NCBI RefSeq assembly: GCF_035958815.1
Contig: NZ_CP108383.1
Location: 5,270,001 to 5,334,000 of the forward strand
Source of the DNA: Nocardia sp. NBC_01327
GTDB taxonomy: Bacteria > Actinomycetota > Actinomycetes > Mycobacteriales > Mycobacteriaceae
DNA length: 64,000 bases
Direction of reading: 5' to 3'
Made by a program: the position numbers and the translations under genes. The notes beneath the pieces were generated by a model. That model worked only from the letters and a program-made list of their open reading frames with translations. It did not search any database and was not told the origin of the DNA. Position 1 is the first letter of the stretch, and each line of letters starts with the position of its first letter. Shown one piece after another: positions 1 through 8,532 of the stretch.

Positions 1-1
1 T

Positions 2-397
2 CGGCGGCGGACCGTCGGCCCGGTGTTCTCGGCGACCACCCGCAACGACAAGATGATGTACGTCCTGCTGGGCCTGACGCTGGCGCTCGGTCTCGGTGCG
101 ACGCTGTACGGCAATCTGACCGGCCACGCCCACAATTACCGCGAGGACATCGCGCCCTGGTTCCGCTCCATCTTCTACTTCCAGCCGAAGCCGGAGCTCA
201 TGGTCTCCGCACCACTGGGTTTCCAGCTGCACGCGCTCTGCGCCTGCGCACTGTTCGCCTTCTGGCCCTTCAGCCGCCTGGTGCACGTGTTCTCCGCACC
301 GATCGGCTACCTGACCCGCCCGTACATCGTCTACCGCAGCCGCGACGAATCCCTCGGCACCCAGAACCCGCCGCGCGGCTGGGAGCGGATGCAGTAG
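2..397 (+). CDS. narI: NarI, respiratory nitrate reductase gamma subunit (C-terminal part)
   Basis: This is the 3' end of a gene cut by the window edge; the frame is open from base 2. NarI is the membrane cytochrome b that takes electrons from quinol and passes them to NarGH for nitrate respiration. About 131 residues are visible, with two hydrophobic segments. The histidines in FQLHAL and LVHVFSAP sit where the two C-terminal heme-ligating histidines of NarI lie, and the tail (TRPYIVYRSR) is typical of the family. The rest of the nar operon should lie to the left of the window. Confidence 0.88.
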   Translation, partial: RRRTVGPVFSATTRNDKMMYVLLGLTLALGLGATLYGNLTGHAHNYREDIAPWFRSIFYFQPKPELMVSAPLGFQLHALCACALFAFWPFSRLVHVFSAPIGYLTRPYIVYRSRDESLGTQNPPRGWERMQ

Positions 398-408
398 TAC
401 TCGCCGGA

Positions 409-783
409 TCAGCTTGTGCGAGTGAAGGTATCGCTATTGGTCAGGACCGCGTGCGCCCAGGGCAGAGCCATCAGCTTGGGCTCTGCCCCCGGGTAGGGCG
501 GTTTGATCGCCTCGTCGGAGACCACATGCCAAGCCGCATGCAGCTTGTCCTCCCGCAGCAGCCCGGTGAACGAGCAGATGCTCGCGATATCACCGGCAGC
601 CACGAACGAGAACTGCACGCACGGACCCCGGTGCAGGCCGATGATGGGCACCGCGGAGGCGGCGAAGGCGCTGTCGCCCAATGCCGTCTCGAAGGTGCCG
701 CTCAGCCGGCCGTCCGCATCATCGGTGATCGTCAACCGCGATCCGTACTCATTGACCCACGAGCCATTCCAGTCCAAATCCAT
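409..783 (-). CDS. Avidin/streptavidin-family protein without signal peptide
   Basis: 124 residues that align along their length with streptavidin: NGSWVNEYGS (residues 6-15), ADGRLSGTFETALG (23-36), AAWHVVS (83-89) and the C-terminal DTFTRTS. By my alignment the biotin-site equivalents Asn11, Ser15, Ser68, Trp85, Trp109 and Asp118 are kept. The equivalents of streptavidin Trp79 and Trp92 are Phe60 and Phe72, Tyr43 is Phe31 and Thr90 is Cys70. It has no signal peptide, whereas characterised streptavidin is secreted. I chose the ATG at 783 because a GGGAG lies about five bases upstream; the longer open frame would run into the start of the divergent peptidase gene. Biotin binding is inferred, and affinity may be altered by the aromatic changes. 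Confidence 0.75.
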   Translation of the reverse strand: MDLDWNGSWVNEYGSRLTITDDADGRLSGTFETALGDSAFAASAVPIIGLHRGPCVQFSFVAAGDIASICSFTGLLREDKLHAAWHVVSDEAIKPPYPGAEPKLMALPWAHAVLTNSDTFTRTS

Positions 784-883
784 CACAGCTCCCGTATACC
801 CGGATGAAGCGAGGCTAATTCGGGCGACATCACGCGGGCACCGGGTTCGGTGGGCCTCCTGTGCGGTTCCGGCATAGGGTTCG

Positions 884-2932
884 GTGGTGACGAGCAACCC
901 GTTCTTCGAACCCAGCACCCTGCCGTACCAGCTGCCGCCGTTCGCGGAGATCCGCGCGGAGCACTATCTCCCCGCCTTCGAGGCGGGCATGGCCGAGAAG
1001 CTGGACGAGGTCAATGCCATCGCCGCTGCGGCGGATGCGCCGACCTTCGCGAATACGGTCGTGGCGCTGGAACGTTCCGGAGCCGTGCTGACCCGGGTTG
1101 CCAATGTGTTCTTCAATATCGCCTCCTCGGACTCCAGTAAGGAGACGGAGGCGATCGAGGCCGAGCTGTCGCCGAAGCTGGCCGCGCTCAGTGATGAGAT
1201 GCTGCTGAACCCGCAGCTCTTCGCCCGCGTCCGGGCGCTCTACGAACAGCGCGACAGCCTGGGGCTGAGCGCCGAGGAGTCGCGGCTGCTCGAGCGGTAT
1301 CACACCCGGTTCGTGCGGGCGGGCGCCGCGCTGAACGACACCGAGCAGGATCAGCTGCGGGCCTGGAATATGGAGTTGGCCTCGGCGACAACCGAGTTCG
1401 GGCACAATATTCTGGCCGCCACCAACGCCGCCACCCTGCTGCTGAACGCCGAGGAGCAGCTCGCCGGGCTCGCCCCCACCGCGGTCGCCGCCGCGGCCGA
1501 GAACGCCCGGTCGCTGGGACACGAGGGGGAGTGGGCGCTGAGCCTGCAGAACGTCTCCAACCAGCCGGTTCTCGCCGATCTGGCCGACCGCGATGTGCGG
1601 CACCGGATGATGATGGCCTCGCTCGGCCGTGGATTCGGTGTCAGTAGTCCGAATAGTGAACTCGCGGGCCGGATCGCGAGCCTGCGCGCCGCACGGGCGG
1701 CGCTGCTCGGCTACTCGGACCATGCCGCGTACATCGTGGCCGATCAGACGGCGAAGACGCCGGAGGCGGTCGAGGAGATGCTCACCCGCCTGATCGGGCC
1801 CGCCGTCGCCAATGCCGAGCGTGAGGCGGTCGAGTTGACGGCGGCCATGCGCGCTGCCGACCCCGAAGCGGGGGAACTGCACTCCTGGGATTGGCTGTAC
1901 TGGTCGGAAAAGGTTCGGGCCGAACGGTTCTCGGTGGACGCCGATGCGCTGCGCCCGTACCTCGAGCTGGAGCGCGTCCTGCGGGACGGCGTCTTCTATG
2001 CCGCGCAGCAGGTGTACGGCATCACCTTCCAGGAGCGCGAAGACCTGGTCGGGTACCACCCCGAGGTCCGCGTCTTCGAGGTCTTCGACGCCGACGGGAG
2101 TGGTCTGGGCCTGTTCCTCGGCGATTTCTTCGCCCGCCCGTCCAAACGCGGTGGCGCCTGGATGAACTCGCTCGTCGACCAGTCCGGTCTGGAGGGCACC
2201 AAGGCGGTGGTGATCAACAATCTGAATATCGTGAAGCCGCCCGCCGGTGACCCGGCGCTACTGACCTGGGACAACGTCCGCACCCTCTTCCACGAATTCG
2301 GGCATGCGCTGCACGGGCTGTTCTCGGACGTGCAGTACCCGTTCTTCTCCGGCACGCAGGTGCCGCGTGATTTCGTGGAATTCCCGTCCCAGGTCAATGA
2401 GATGTGGGCGGCCCGGCCGGAAATCCTGGCCAATTACGCCCACCACGTCGAGACCGGCGAACCCATGCCCGCCGAACTGATCGAAAAGCGCGTCGCCGCC
2501 GAACAATTCGGTGAGGGCTTCCGCACCGTCGAATACCTCGGTGCGACCCTTCTGGACTGGGCCTGGCACCGCATTACCACCGACCAGACCTCCGATATCG
2601 ACGCCGAACTCTTCGAAGAGGCCGCCCTGCACAAGGCCGGCCTCGCCCTCACCGCAATCCCGCCCCGGTATCGCACCGGCTACTTCGCCCATATCTTCGC
2701 GGGTGGCTACGGCGCGGGCTACTACTCCTACATCTGGAGCGAAGTACTCGACGCCGACACCGTCGAATGGTTCGAGGACGGCGCCGCCACCATCCGCGAC
2801 AAGGGCGAACAATTCCGCCGCGGCCTGCTCGCCCGAGGCGGTTCCGTGGACCCCCTCACCGCCTTCGAATCCTTCCGAGGCCGCGCCCCGGAGATTCAGC
2901 CGCTCCTGGTCCGCCGCGGATTGACCGCCTAG
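884..2932 (+). CDS. M3-family zinc metallopeptidase (Dcp / oligopeptidase A-like)
   Basis: 682 residues, the usual length for bacterial peptidyl-dipeptidase Dcp or oligopeptidase A, cytosolic enzymes that trim short peptides. The zinc site HEFGH is at residues 470-474, followed by ALHG and, about 25 residues on, the FVEFPSQ segment that carries the third zinc ligand. The conserved YYSYIWSEV region near the C-terminus (about 614-622) is also present. The start is GTG at 884 (GTG-GTG in tandem) with AGGG upstream. It is transcribed alone and meets the XRE regulator gene tail to tail 17 bases after its stop. Dcp and OpdA cannot be told apart from sequence alone here. Confidence 0.93.
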   Translation: MVTSNPFFEPSTLPYQLPPFAEIRAEHYLPAFEAGMAEKLDEVNAIAAAADAPTFANTVVALERSGAVLTRVANVFFNIASSDSSKETEAIEAELSPKLAALSDEMLLNPQLFARVRALYEQRDSLGLSAEESRLLERYHTRFVRAGAALNDTEQDQLRAWNMELASATTEFGHNILAATNAATLLLNAEEQLAGLAPTAVAAAAENARSLGHEGEWALSLQNVSNQPVLADLADRDVRHRMMMASLGRGFGVSSPNSELAGRIASLRAARAALLGYSDHAAYIVADQTAKTPEAVEEMLTRLIGPAVANAEREAVELTAAMRAADPEAGELHSWDWLYWSEKVRAERFSVDADALRPYLELERVLRDGVFYAAQQVYGITFQEREDLVGYHPEVRVFEVFDADGSGLGLFLGDFFARPSKRGGAWMNSLVDQSGLEGTKAVVINNLNIVKPPAGDPALLTWDNVRTLFHEFGHALHGLFSDVQYPFFSGTQVPRDFVEFPSQVNEMWAARPEILANYAHHVETGEPMPAELIEKRVAAEQFGEGFRTVEYLGATLLDWAWHRITTDQTSDIDAELFEEAALHKAGLALTAIPPRYRTGYFAHIFAGGYGAGYYSYIWSEVLDADTVEWFEDGAATIRDKGEQFRRGLLARGGSVDPLTAFESFRGRAPEIQPLLVRRGLTA

Positions 2933-2948
2933 CGGGAATCCCGAGGTA

Positions 2949-3797
2949 TCACAGTCCGATCGTGAGGTTCTGGTTCCCGATCACCGAGAGCAGGTCGAGC
3001 TTCTCCTGGCTGCTGCTGCCGGGCGTGGCGATGAACAGCAGCAGGGCCTGATGCTGATCGGGATCGAGCAGGGTCTGGCAGTGCACTTCGATGAGCCCGA
3101 CCTCCGGATGCAGAATGCGCTTCTGCTCGGTGAATCCGAGACCGATTTCGTGATCACTCCAGAGCGCGGAGAATTCGGTGCTCAGTTGCGCGAGGGTGCG
3201 CGCCAATTCCGCCGCGGGCGAATCCGGGCCCTGCTCGGTGACAACGCGCCTGAGCTGCGCGGTATAGATCCGCGCGACACCCGGCTGATCCTCTTCGGGG
3301 TAGATGTTTCGCGATGCGGGGTCGGTGAACCACCGATAGAAAACGCTGCGGGACGGGCCGGTGAATCGAGTTTCGTCGCCCAATAGCGCACGGGCGACGC
3401 GTGTTTGGCGCAGGGTCTCGCCGAGGCCGCTCATGATCTGGGCGGGTACATCATCGAATCGGTCGAGTACTCGCATGAGCGCCGGACTTATATGGTCGTC
3501 CCGAATCGCGCGCTGGGGAGCGTGATGTCCGATCAATTGGAACAAATGATCGCGTTCGGCGAGGGAGAGTCGCAACCCGCGCGCGAGGGCGGCGGTCATC
3601 TGCTCGGAGGGTCTGGGTCCGGTGCCGCGTTCCAGCCTGGCGTAGTAGTCGGCCGACATGGCGCACAATTGCGCGACCTCTTCGCGGCGCAGGCCGCTGG
3701 TACGACGCCGGGGGCCGCGTTCGAGCCCGACGTCCTCGGGCTGTAGCCCTTGACGGCGAGTGCGCAGGAAATCCGCGAGTTCCGGCCGATTCATCAA
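2949..3797 (-). CDS. XRE-family transcriptional regulator with MmyB-like sensor domain
   Basis: 282 residues. The N-terminal helix-turn-helix covers about 6-75 (LRREEVAQLCAMSADYYARL) and is of the type found in actinobacterial regulators that carry a C-terminal PAS-like MmyB ligand domain (about 105-275), thought to bind a fatty acid or similar small molecule. The gene is divergent from the SDR gene at 3999 and is probably its local regulator. The 201-base intergenic region holds a palindrome, CTATC-agtg-GATAG, at 3916-3929. The ligand is unknown. Confidence 0.88.
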   Translation of the reverse strand: MMNRPELADFLRTRRQGLQPEDVGLERGPRRRTSGLRREEVAQLCAMSADYYARLERGTGPRPSEQMTAALARGLRLSLAERDHLFQLIGHHAPQRAIRDDHISPALMRVLDRFDDVPAQIMSGLGETLRQTRVARALLGDETRFTGPSRSVFYRWFTDPASRNIYPEEDQPGVARIYTAQLRRVVTEQGPDSPAAELARTLAQLSTEFSALWSDHEIGLGFTEQKRILHPEVGLIEVHCQTLLDPDQHQALLLFIATPGSSSQEKLDLLSVIGNQNLTIGL

Positions 3798-3915
3798 TGC
3801 TCTCCCAGGACTTGTCTGTCCCCCTATGCCTACCGGTGTCGAACACTCTCATCCAGGACCTGATGATCCACCCTTGGCGAGTCGCACGCCCGCGGCGCAC
3901 GTATCCGCAGATCAT

Positions 3916-3929
3916 CTATCAGTGGATAG
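3916..3929. promoter_or_regulatory. Palindrome in the XRE regulator / SDR divergent promoter
   Basis: CTATC-agtg-GATAG, five-base arms exactly complementary with a 4-base spacer, about 70 bases upstream of the SDR start and 120 upstream of the regulator. It is a candidate operator; its assignment to the XRE protein is inference from position only. Confidence 0.35.
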
Positions 3930-3998
3930 GTGCGTCCTTGTCGCCGCCGGTTCGCTTCGGTGGAGTAGATGCGAGACCCGAGACCGAAGGAGCCGAGC

Positions 3999-4901
3999 AT
4001 GGCGAAATGGACCGCAAGCGATCTGCCGGACCTGACCGGGCGTACGGCCGTGGTCACCGGCGCGACGAGCGGGATCGGCCTGATCACCGCGCGCGAACTC
4101 GCACGTGCCGGAGCCCGTGTGGTGCTGGCGGTTCGCGACCCGGACAAGGGCGACCGGGCTGTTCGGGACATGCCCGGCAATACCGAGGTGCGGCAGCTCG
4201 ATGTGGCCGACCTGACCTCGGTCCGGAGTTTCGCGCAGGCATGGACCGGCGATATCGACATTCTCGTCAACAATGCGGGAATCATGGAGGTTCCCCTCGC
4301 CTACACGGCCGACGGCTTCGAATCGCAGGCTGCCACAAACTATTTCGGCCCGTTCGCATTGACGAATCTGCTGTTGCCGCACGTTACCGATCGGGTGATC
4401 ACGGTCTCCTCGCAATTGCATCGCCGGGGGCGGGTCCGCCTCGGCGATCTGAACTGGAGACAGCGGCGGTACAACCCCCCGGCCGCGTACTGCGATTCCA
4501 AGTTCGACGTGACCGTATTCGCGCTGGAACTCGATCGCCGCCTCGCGGCCTCGGGTAGCCGGGTGCGTTCGCTGCTGGCGCATCCGGGCATCGCCAGTAC
4601 GAACCTCACCGCCCATGTCGGTGGCGGGCGGGCGGTTCTGTACAAGGCGCTGGGGTCGATTTTGAACGATGCCGAGCATGGAGCGTTGCCCACCCTGTTC
4701 GCGGCCGTCAGTGATATTCCGGGCGGCTCGTATGTGGGACCCGACGGGTTCGGTGGCATCAAAGGGTTTCCCGCGATCGGCAAGACCTCACGTGCGGCTC
4801 AGGACGAGGACGTCGCACATGCTTTGTGGGACACCACTGTTCAGCTCACCGGCACCGATGCGCAGCTCCCGGCAGCCCCCGGAACTCTGCACGACCGGTA
4901 G
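3999..4901 (+). CDS. Short-chain dehydrogenase/reductase (retinol-dehydrogenase-like)
   Basis: 300 residues of the classical SDR type. The dinucleotide motif TGATSGIG is at residues 20-27, NNAGIM follows, and the catalytic Tyr164-x3-Lys168 is in YCDSK. It should be an NAD(P)-dependent alcohol/ketone oxidoreductase in the cytosol; the substrate cannot be read from sequence. I chose the ATG at 3999 because GAAGGAG precedes it by six bases; an in-frame ATG at 3969 lacks such a site. A DoxX gene follows 59 bases later on the same strand. It is a clear relative of the SDR at 43095, with the same LLP-type mid-region and HPG-x-TNL segment. Confidence 0.9.
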   Translation: MAKWTASDLPDLTGRTAVVTGATSGIGLITARELARAGARVVLAVRDPDKGDRAVRDMPGNTEVRQLDVADLTSVRSFAQAWTGDIDILVNNAGIMEVPLAYTADGFESQAATNYFGPFALTNLLLPHVTDRVITVSSQLHRRGRVRLGDLNWRQRRYNPPAAYCDSKFDVTVFALELDRRLAASGSRVRSLLAHPGIASTNLTAHVGGGRAVLYKALGSILNDAEHGALPTLFAAVSDIPGGSYVGPDGFGGIKGFPAIGKTSRAAQDEDVAHALWDTTVQLTGTDAQLPAAPGTLHDR

Positions 4902-4960
4902 CGCCGTCGCTGCCTCTATAGGGTGACCCCTGACAACTTGAAACCAGAGGGATGTGCTGA

Positions 4961-5326
4961 ATGAACGTGGCGTATTGGATCGTTGCCGCTGTGCTGGCCG
5001 TGTTCTACGTGTATTCCGGTGGGACAAAAGTGGTGCAGTCCAAGGAAAAGCTGCGGCCGATGATGGGCTGGATCGACACCGTGCCGATGAGCTTCGTGCG
5101 CGCGATCGGCGGGCTCGAGGTGCTCGGAGCGGTCGGGCTGATCCTGCCGCCGCTGACGGGTATCGCGCCGGTGCTCGCACTTCTCGCGGCTGTCGGGCTG
5201 GCATTGGTGCAGGTCGGTGGGCTGGCGCTGCATATCAGCCGACGCGAGTTCAGGGTGATCGGGCTGAATATCTTCCTGCTCGTCCTGGCGTGTGTTGCCG
5301 CGTGGCTCGCGACCACCTGGCTGTAG
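4961..5326 (+). CDS. DoxX-family membrane protein
   Basis: 121 residues with four hydrophobic segments (about 3-20, 45-65, 70-90 and 100-118), the topology of the DoxX/DoxD-like family, whose members are often linked to redox or quinone metabolism. It starts at ATG 4961 with GAGGG about 10 bases upstream. It follows the SDR at 3999 by 59 bases and is probably in the same transcript. No specific function is proposed. Confidence 0.8.
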   Translation: MNVAYWIVAAVLAVFYVYSGGTKVVQSKEKLRPMMGWIDTVPMSFVRAIGGLEVLGAVGLILPPLTGIAPVLALLAAVGLALVQVGGLALHISRREFRVIGLNIFLLVLACVAAWLATTWL

Positions 5327-5349
5327 CGCGCATTGTTCACGGCAACCGC

Positions 5350-6423
5350 TCAAGCCTGTGCGCTGTACCCGGCCGGCTTGTTCCGGACATCGGCATTGAG
5401 GCCGCCCTGCAGCAGAGTCAGGAAGCTGTAGGGCACGGCCGCCGGGGGAGCGCTGACCTCGTCCAACCGGTGGCGAAGTTCCTCGGGGAGGGTGAAGTCG
5501 AGGGAGGTCACCGTGGACCGAATCTGATGAAGCTTGCTGGCGCCCAGGAGAACTGAGCCCACGGCAGGCCGGTTGGCCACCCAGTTCACGGCCACTTCCG
5601 CGGGGCTGCGGCCGATCTCCTGCGCCACGGCGGCCAGTTCGGTCACGATGCGCCAGTTGCGCTCACTGCGGTTGTCCTGCGAAGGCCGGTGGAGGGCAGC
5701 GACTTTGACGCGTCCTTCGGGCAGGTCCTCGGTGCCCGAGGCGTCGGCGGAGTACTTGCCCGACAGCAAGCCCTTTGCCAGCGGGCCCCATGTCATCAGA
5801 CCCATGCCCAATTCCTGTGCCAGGGAGGGGAATTCGTATTCGAGTCCGCGTTCGGCCAGCGAGTACTCCAGTTGTAGCGCGATCAGCGGTGCGTAGTCGC
5901 GCCATTCGGCCAGCGTCTGGGCCCGTGCGGCGTACCAGGCGGGGACGTCCGAGAACGCGAGGTAGCGCACCTTGCCCGAGGACACCAGATCGTCCATCCC
6001 GCGCATCACCTCTTCCACCGGGGTCAGGCCGTCCCATGCGTGCATGATGTAGAGATCGATGTAGTCGGTGCCGAGCCGGCGCAGTGAATCCTCCAGGCAG
6101 CGCAGCATGGCTTTGCGGCCGTTGCCCGCCAGATTGGGGTCACCGGGCCGTGCTCCGAGGGTGAATTTCGTGGACAGCACCGTGCGATCGCGAATCCCGC
6201 GCTCGGCGAGCAGTTTTCCGACCAGTTCCTCACTGGCGCCACCGCTGTAGACGTTCGCGGTATCGACAAAATTGCCGCCCGCCTCGAGGTAGGCGTCGAA
6301 GATCTGCCCCGACGTCTCGGCATCCGCACCCCAGTCCGGCTGCCCGAAAGTCATGGTGCCCAGGGCGAGTGGGCTGACCCGCAGTCCCGAACGTCCCAGC
6401 GTGTAGTAGGTGTCGAGCGCCAT
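5350..6423 (-). CDS. Aldo/keto reductase
   Basis: 357 residues. It has the AKR catalytic tetrad: Asp54 and Tyr59 (VDTANVYSGG), Lys86 (LSTKF) and His128 (IMHAWD). It belongs to the group that includes YajO/YghZ and general stress AKRs, NADPH-dependent carbonyl reductases. It is divergent from a TetR regulator with an exact 11-base-arm palindrome between the two genes, so it is very probably repressed by that protein and induced by a toxic aldehyde, ketone or related compound. The substrate is unknown. Confidence 0.92.
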   Translation of the reverse strand: MALDTYYTLGRSGLRVSPLALGTMTFGQPDWGADAETSGQIFDAYLEAGGNFVDTANVYSGGASEELVGKLLAERGIRDRTVLSTKFTLGARPGDPNLAGNGRKAMLRCLEDSLRRLGTDYIDLYIMHAWDGLTPVEEVMRGMDDLVSSGKVRYLAFSDVPAWYAARAQTLAEWRDYAPLIALQLEYSLAERGLEYEFPSLAQELGMGLMTWGPLAKGLLSGKYSADASGTEDLPEGRVKVAALHRPSQDNRSERNWRIVTELAAVAQEIGRSPAEVAVNWVANRPAVGSVLLGASKLHQIRSTVTSLDFTLPEELRHRLDEVSAPPAAVPYSFLTLLQGGLNADVRNKPAGYSAQA

Positions 6424-6449
6424 GATGCCTCCGTGCCGATCAATTTCTC

Positions 6450-6479
6450 ATTACGATACTGAACGTGCAGTATCGTAAT
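6450..6479. promoter_or_regulatory. TetR operator, perfect inverted repeat between AKR and TetR genes
   Basis: ATTACGATACT at 6450-6460 and its exact complement AGTATCGTAAT at 6469-6479, separated by 8 bases. It lies 27 bases from the aldo/keto reductase start and 15 from the TetR start, so a bound repressor would shut both promoters. Arm length and spacing are typical of TetR dimers. Confidence 0.8.
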
Positions 6480-6494
6480 AGTAGGCTGGTCATC

Positions 6495-7109
6495 ATGACA
6501 ACCCCCGGTGAACCCGCCACCCCCGGCAGGCCACGCAGCGAACGCGCCCGCCAAGCAGTCCTCACCGCGGCGCGCGAGCTACTCACCGATAAGGGTCTGC
6601 CCGGCTTGAGCGTCGACGACATCGCGCGCAGCGCCGGCGTCAGCAAGAACACCATCTACCGCTGGTGGCCCAACAAGGCAGCGGTCCTCATGGACGCCTT
6701 CGCCGAAGCCACCAGCTCCAAACTGGAATTCCCCGCCGACGGCGACGCCCTCACCAACCTCCGAACCCAAGTCCGTCAGGTCGCCCACCTGATGAACACC
6801 CCCCGCGCCCGCCGCCCCTTCGTCGCCCTCGTCGCCGCCAGCCAACACGACCCCGAACTGGCCACAGCCCTCCGTGAACGCTTCATCGCCACCCGCCGAG
6901 CAGGCGCTCACGGCCTGATCTCGAAAGCCATCGATACGGGCGAGTTCCGCCGAACCCTGGACCCCGACATCATCATCGACCTGATCTACGGCGCGCTCTA
7001 CTACCGCCTCCTGATCACCGGCGCCCCCCTCGACGCCGACTACGCAGACCACCTGCTCGACAACATCGAACCAGCCCTCCGCCCGGACCCGGCACTCCAG
7101 AATCCCTGA
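6495..7109 (+). CDS. TetR/AcrR-family repressor
   Basis: 204 residues with an N-terminal HTH (about 10-55; SVDDIARSAGVSKNTIYRWW) and a C-terminal ligand domain. I place the start at ATG 6495; the longer frame from 6465 would put the operator inside the coding region. It probably represses itself and the divergent aldo/keto reductase through the palindrome at 6450-6479. The effector is unknown. Confidence 0.9.
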   Translation: MTTPGEPATPGRPRSERARQAVLTAARELLTDKGLPGLSVDDIARSAGVSKNTIYRWWPNKAAVLMDAFAEATSSKLEFPADGDALTNLRTQVRQVAHLMNTPRARRPFVALVAASQHDPELATALRERFIATRRAGAHGLISKAIDTGEFRRTLDPDIIIDLIYGALYYRLLITGAPLDADYADHLLDNIEPALRPDPALQNP

Positions 7110-7182
7110 GCGTATTAACTTGGCGGGCAAGACAATCGAGCAGGAGGCAAGTCATGCCGCGCGATCGGCGGGCAACTGTGGT

Positions 7183-8004
7183 CTAGCGGAAGGCTTCGGC
7201 GTGGGCAGTGGCCCACTGGGTGAAGGTGCGGGGGGTGCGGCCGGTGATTTGTTCGACGGTGGGGCGGACTATGGATTCGTCGATGGCGCCGTTGACGTAG
7301 AAGTCGAAGAACGCGTCGATGTATTCGACGGGGGTGTTGCGGAGCATATCGGTGCGGGATTCGTCGGGGGTGAGGCCCACACACTGCAGGTCGCGGCCCA
7401 GGACTTCGGCGAGGATGGCGATCTGGTCGGCGGGGCGGAGGGGTTCCGGGCCTGTGGGCCAGAGGATTTCGCTGTTGTAGGTGTCGTCGAGGAGGGCGTG
7501 GGAAGCCACGGCTGCCAGGTCGTAGGAGTCCAGGGAGGCGGTGCGGACTTCGGGGAAATTGGCGCGCACCACATCGCCGGCGCGGAGTTGGGGGAGCCAG
7601 CGCAGTGCATTGGCGTCGAAGGCGCAGGGGCGCAGGATGGTCCAGGAGGCGCCGGATTCGGTGACCTCTTTTTCGGACGCCATCATGTACCGCGTGACGG
7701 CATTGCCGGTATCGCCGGTGGCCGCCGAGACTCCCGAGAGTTGCACGATGTGTTCGACGCCTGCCTTCACGGCGGCCTCGGCCACACCCGGATAGCCGGG
7801 GAGCAGGAACAGTGCTCGGACACCCTCGAATGCGGACCCCAGAGTGTCCGGTGCTGTCAGGTCGGCGGCAACAGCCTCGACACCGGCGGGTAAGGCGGCC
7901 CGCTGCGGGTCACGCACCAGTGCCCGTACCGGTTCCGCGCCGCCCGCCAGGGACTGCACCAGATCCGCGCCGACATTGCCGGTTGCACCCGTCACCACGA
8001 TCAT
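7183..8004 (-). CDS. NmrA-like NAD(P)-binding protein (atypical SDR)
   Basis: 273 residues with an N-terminal Rossmann motif VTGATGNVG (about 4-12) and no obvious classical YxxxK site, as in the NmrA/HSCARG-like and NAD(P)H quinone reductase (QOR2) groups. Start ATG 8004 is preceded by GAGGGG at a good distance; a GTG two codons upstream is too close to it. Function is probably redox sensing or reduction of a small electrophile. Confidence 0.85.
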   Translation of the reverse strand: MIVVTGATGNVGADLVQSLAGGAEPVRALVRDPQRAALPAGVEAVAADLTAPDTLGSAFEGVRALFLLPGYPGVAEAAVKAGVEHIVQLSGVSAATGDTGNAVTRYMMASEKEVTESGASWTILRPCAFDANALRWLPQLRAGDVVRANFPEVRTASLDSYDLAAVASHALLDDTYNSEILWPTGPEPLRPADQIAILAEVLGRDLQCVGLTPDESRTDMLRNTPVEYIDAFFDFYVNGAIDESIVRPTVEQITGRTPRTFTQWATAHAEAFR

Positions 8005-8113
8005 GCTCACAACCCCTCGTTCAGTGGTTCCCGGATGGGCTACCCGATCTCAGGAATACACGAAAAATCAACGGGTGGAGCATATTAGACGCAACCCCTA
8101 CGGCGCCCGCGGA

Positions 8114-8473
8114 TCACTCCAGATCGTAGGCGACCGGGTGCAGCGGCTGGTACAGGCCGACCTCACCCGCACCGGGCACCAGGAAGCTGGTGATCCGCCC
8201 CCAGCGCTCCTGGGTGATCTCCGAGGTGAACTCGACGTCCTCGGCCCGCAGCTCCGCCACGGTGGCCTCGAGGTCGTCGCACATGAAATAGACCGCGGCC
8301 ATACCGCTCTCCGGCGGCGCGGCCGGATGCACGGCGAGTTCGGCGGGCGGCGATTTGAAGATGAGCCAGTCGCCGCCCGCATCCACATTCGGCAGCTTCA
8401 GCACATCCCGGAAGAATGCTCGCGCGCGATCGGCGTCGGAGGCGTAGATGATGGTGTGCGCACCATTGATCAT
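8114..8473 (-). CDS. VOC (glyoxalase/bleomycin-resistance) superfamily protein
   Basis: 119 residues forming the paired beta-alpha-beta-beta-beta modules of the vicinal oxygen chelate fold: HTIIYASDADRARAFFRDVL in the first half and AVYFMCDDLEATVAEL in the second. His6 and a Glu near the end (AGEVGLYQP) sit where metal ligands usually do. Members act as glyoxalases, dioxygenases or drug-binding proteins; which one applies cannot be told here. It stands between the NmrA-like gene and a TetR/hydrolase pair on the same strand. Confidence 0.82.
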   Translation of the reverse strand: MINGAHTIIYASDADRARAFFRDVLKLPNVDAGGDWLIFKSPPAELAVHPAAPPESGMAAVYFMCDDLEATVAELRAEDVEFTSEITQERWGRITSFLVPGAGEVGLYQPLHPVAYDLE

Positions 8474-8532
8474 GGATCGACGCTAGCAGCGCGCGGTCGC
8501 CCGCTCCGGCAGATCCGAGGGTGCGGCGAGCG

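Noticed and set aside
784..918. N-terminal extension of the avidin-like gene up to 918
   Set aside because: It would overlap the start region of the divergent peptidase gene, and the avidin similarity begins at the internal ATG 783.
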